Assembly (NCBI GenBank): GCA_964541895.1
Contig: CAZISM010000078.1
Span: forward strand, 1 to 25,489
From: CAZISM01 sp964541895
Lineage (GTDB): Bacteria; Zhuqueibacterota; Zhuqueibacteria; Residuimicrobiales; Residuimicrobiaceae
DNA: 25,489 bases
Direction of reading: 5' to 3'
Numbering within the stretch: position 1 is the first letter of the stretch; the number at the start of each line of letters is the position of its first letter. Shown piece by piece: positions 23,394 to 25,489 of the stretch. Under the pieces are notes generated by a model. It was not told the origin of the DNA, searched no databases, and was given only the letters and a program-made list of their open reading frames with translations. Position numbers and translations under genes: made by a program.

Positions 23394-24885
23394 AACGACC
23401 TGGTACACCCTCTACCACGTGTGCTCCCTCTTGCTGCTGGCATCGGCCGCCCATGCCGAAGAAATAACGCTGGTGCACGGCAACAGCGGCGCCCGCATCG
23501 CGGCGATCGTAAGCATCCGCGCCGGTCATCACGATTTTGTCCCCCTCACCGAGCTCATGCAAGCCCTCAATCAGCCGTGTACCGTTCATCCTCTCACCAG
23601 GCAGTGCGAGATCCGTTCCCAAAAAACCATCATCGTCTCGGCTATGAACCCCTTCCTTCGCGTTGGCGACGAGATCCGGCAGATGCCCATCGCCGTGCTC
23701 TATCAAAACGGCCGCTATTACGCCCCCCTGGTCTGTTTTTTGGACGCGGTGCGGGATGCGCTGCCGTTCCCGCTGGTCTATGATGCGTCGCAGGCAAAAA
23801 TCACCGTCTCTTCGTTTCACGCCCGCGTCAACGGACTATCGATCGAGGACAAGCAGAACGGCATCCTGATCCAGATACCGCTGGCCTCCTATGTGCCGCT
23901 CTCCAATATTTATACCAGCGAATCGAACGGCTGGTTCTATATTGATATTTACGGCGGTCACATCGAAGAGGTCGCCCGGTTTGCCATCGACAACAAAAGC
24001 CGCACCGTTACCCAGACGATGAAAGTACAGCTGTCCAAAGACACCGCCCGTTTTGGCTTGCTGTTGAACCGCGGCATCATGGAAAAATCGGTGACCGTGG
24101 AGGACCATCCGTTGCGGATCAACATCGCCCTGCGCACCCAGGAGCAGGTGTCCGCCGATCTGCTGGCAGACCTGGCCCGCGAACGGGAGAAATGGAAGAT
24201 CGATCTGGTGGTCATCGATCCCGGACACGGCGGCAAGGACCCGGGCGCCATCGGCAAAAGCGGCACCTATGAAAAACAGTTGACGCTGGCCATCGCCAAA
24301 GAGATCAAGGCCGAACTGGAACGGCTGCTCAAAATCAAAGTCATCATGACCCGGGACAGCGACGTCCATGTGCCGCTGCAGGAACGCACCAAATTCGCCA
24401 ATCAGAACCGCGGCAAACTGTTCATCAGTGTCCACGTCGATGCCAACGGCGACGCCGGTTTGCGCGGCCATACGGTCTATTTCATGGGGCCGGCCAAAAC
24501 CGACGAAGCCCGTCGCGTCGCCCAGTTGGAAAACTCGGCGATCGAATACGAGGAGAGCCGCAAAAGCTACGATGGTATGTCGGACGCCGCCTTTATCCTG
24601 GCAGCCAACGCGCAAAACTCGTTCAACAAGGAGAGTCAGGATTTTGCCGATATGGTGGAAAAACAGTTGCGTACGACGGTCAAATCGAGAAGCATCGGCG
24701 TGCGCCAGGCGGGATTTTATGTGCTCTACGGGGCTTCCATGCCCAATGTGCTCATCGAGACCGGCTTTGCTTCCAACAAGCTGGACGAAAAGCGGCTCAA
24801 GGAAAAACCACAACAGCGGTTGATCGCCAAAGCGGTGGCTCTGAGCGTGAAGGAATTCAAAAACCGTTACGAAATGGTGGATTGA
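23386..24885 (+). CDS. N-acetylmuramoyl-L-alanine amidase (Amidase_3) with N-terminal AMIN-like region
   Basis: Zinc amidase that splits the lactyl-Ala bond of peptidoglycan, exported to the periplasm. It has 499 residues. A signal peptide (about 1-24, ending AHAEE) is followed by a copper-amine-oxidase-N-like stalk domain (about 26-145, with FVPLTELMQAL and YYAPLVCFLDAV) and an AMIN-like beta region (about 146-250). The catalytic domain (about 272-495) has VVIDPGHGGKDPGAIG (H281), YEKQLTL (E296), FISVHVDAN (H350) and VLIETGFASN (E458): the three metal ligands and catalytic Glu of the family. The sequence between H350 and E458 is long enough to hold a regulatory helix as in AmiA/B/C types. 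It overlaps the rhomboid gene by eight bases and converges with the YhcC-like gene, overlapping it by 19 bases. Confidence 0.95.
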   Translation: MNKTTWYTLYHVCSLLLLASAAHAEEITLVHGNSGARIAAIVSIRAGHHDFVPLTELMQALNQPCTVHPLTRQCEIRSQKTIIVSAMNPFLRVGDEIRQMPIAVLYQNGRYYAPLVCFLDAVRDALPFPLVYDASQAKITVSSFHARVNGLSIEDKQNGILIQIPLASYVPLSNIYTSESNGWFYIDIYGGHIEEVARFAIDNKSRTVTQTMKVQLSKDTARFGLLLNRGIMEKSVTVEDHPLRINIALRTQEQVSADLLADLAREREKWKIDLVVIDPGHGGKDPGAIGKSGTYEKQLTLAIAKEIKAELERLLKIKVIMTRDSDVHVPLQERTKFANQNRGKLFISVHVDANGDAGLRGHTVYFMGPAKTDEARRVAQLENSAIEYEESRKSYDGMSDAAFILAANAQNSFNKESQDFADMVEKQLRTTVKSRSIGVRQAGFYVLYGASMPNVLIETGFASNKLDEKRLKEKPQQRLIAKAVALSVKEFKNRYEMVD

Positions 24886-25489
24886 AACAACCGCCCCTGC
24901 CAGGTATCTCGCTCCTGCATCGTCCTTTGCAGGGTCTGCAGAACAACGCTTTTCCGCCCGGCCCACGCTGGCGCCAGCAACATGGCAGCAGGCGCTTCCG
25001 CCGTCAGCCGTTGAACCACCATATGCAAAGGCAGCTGCTCCAAAAACAGGACAAGCTGATCGACATAGCTTGCCAGCGTCAACGGTTGATACTCCCCTCC
25101 GGCATACATCTTTTCCAGTTCGGTTTCCTGCAACACCAGCATCGGATGCAACTTGACCTCGTGAATGGGCGACGGCGCAATGCGCAAAGCCGTTTGCAAA
25201 ATATGATCAGGACCTTCGCCGGGCAGGCCCAACATCAGGTGACAACATATCCGCAGCGGTAAGGTGCTCAGCGCTGCAACGGCAGACAGGTAATTCGTAT
25301 AGGTATGGCCGCGATTGATTCGCTGCAGCGTCTCCTCGTGTGTGCTCTGCAGGCCCAGCTCCACCCACAGGTCGGTGCGTCCGGCCAGCTCACGCAACAA
25401 CTCGACCACCTCTTCGCTCAGACAATCCGGTCGTGTGGCAATGGACAGGCCGACGACGCCGTCATACTGCAGCGATTGTTCAAACAGAG
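24867..25489 (-). CDS. Radical SAM protein of the YhcC (TIGR01212) type, 3' part
   Basis: Only the C-terminal 206 or so residues are inside the window; the frame is open to the edge and continues beyond it. The part begins in GVVGLSIATRPDCL, followed by WVELGLQSTHEETLQRINRGH, LMLGLPGEG and VKLHPMLVLQETELEKMY. This series is characteristic of the YhcC/TIGR01212 radical SAM family. The iron-sulfur CxxxCxxC motif would lie upstream, outside the window. An internal GTG at 25407-25409 is not the start, because conserved family sequence precedes it. Substrate and physiological role of the family are not established. The gene converges with the amidase and their 3' ends overlap by 19 bp. Confidence 0.92.
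   Translation of the reverse strand, partial: LFEQSLQYDGVVGLSIATRPDCLSEEVVELLRELAGRTDLWVELGLQSTHEETLQRINRGHTYTNYLSAVAALSTLPLRICCHLMLGLPGEGPDHILQTALRIAPSPIHEVKLHPMLVLQETELEKMYAGGEYQPLTLASYVDQLVLFLEQLPLHMVVQRLTAEAPAAMLLAPAWAGRKSVVLQTLQRTMQERDTWQGRLFQSTIS

Noticed and set aside
1..25489. CRISPR array, tRNA, insertion sequence or prophage
   Set aside because: No regularly spaced direct repeats, cloverleaf-like segments with CCA context, transposase motifs or phage genes were seen on reading both strands.

Overview
The window is bacterial chromosomal DNA of moderately high G+C, almost certainly from a metagenome or draft assembly, because a run of exactly 100 N interrupts one gene (13878-13977). 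Gene content is mostly housekeeping. A secreted subtilase ending in an 'RNHL' segment plus a dockerin-like pair of Ca-loops, a small outer-membrane beta-barrel and a bacterial lipoprotein point to a Gram-negative, possibly a lineage in or near the FCB group (Calditrichota/KSB1-like). That placement is inference. The visible promoters are sigma70-like (TTG... N17 TACATT or TAATAT), and three genes appear to start with TTG. No tRNA, rRNA, CRISPR array, insertion sequence or phage gene was seen.

Layout. 1-795: 3' end of uvrA (+). 869-3475: a two-gene minus-strand unit, pepT followed by a membrane-anchored neutral-ceramidase-like hydrolase; a strong hairpin (809-843) separates it from the convergent uvrA. 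3511-6045: a compact plus-strand operon with a promoter at one end and a textbook terminator at the other. It encodes a lipoprotein, an ECF sigma factor, a zinc-finger anti-sigma factor, a CpxP/Spy-like periplasmic sensor with many cysteines, and a small exported Cys/Lys-rich protein. This is the least ordinary part of the window and looks like a metal- or thiol-stress envelope response module (CnrYXH-like logic, different composition).

6094-8559: folC, then an unpartnered MalK/UgpC-type sugar ABC ATPase whose promoter lies in the end of folC. 8687-13312: a termination and translation cluster of rho, rpmE (L31), a DUF1385 membrane protein, prfA (RF1) and prmC, the methyltransferase that modifies RF1. 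13387-14588: phosphomannomutase/phosphoglucomutase broken only by the assembly gap. 14723-17589: rnr (RNase R) translationally coupled to a stand-alone flavin reductase.

17647-21735: two subtilisin-family (S8) exported proteases of different types, separated by a 348-bp gene-free stretch. 21869-22504: an outer-membrane beta-barrel protein with its own promoter and terminator. 22569-24885: a rhomboid protease overlapping an N-acetylmuramoyl-L-alanine amidase. 24867-25489: the 3' part of a YhcC-like radical SAM gene on the minus strand, convergent with the amidase and overlapping it by 19 bp.

Functionally, rho/rpmE/DUF1385/prfA/prmC group transcription termination with translation termination. 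The ECF operon and the protease, barrel, rhomboid and amidase genes all act at the cell envelope.
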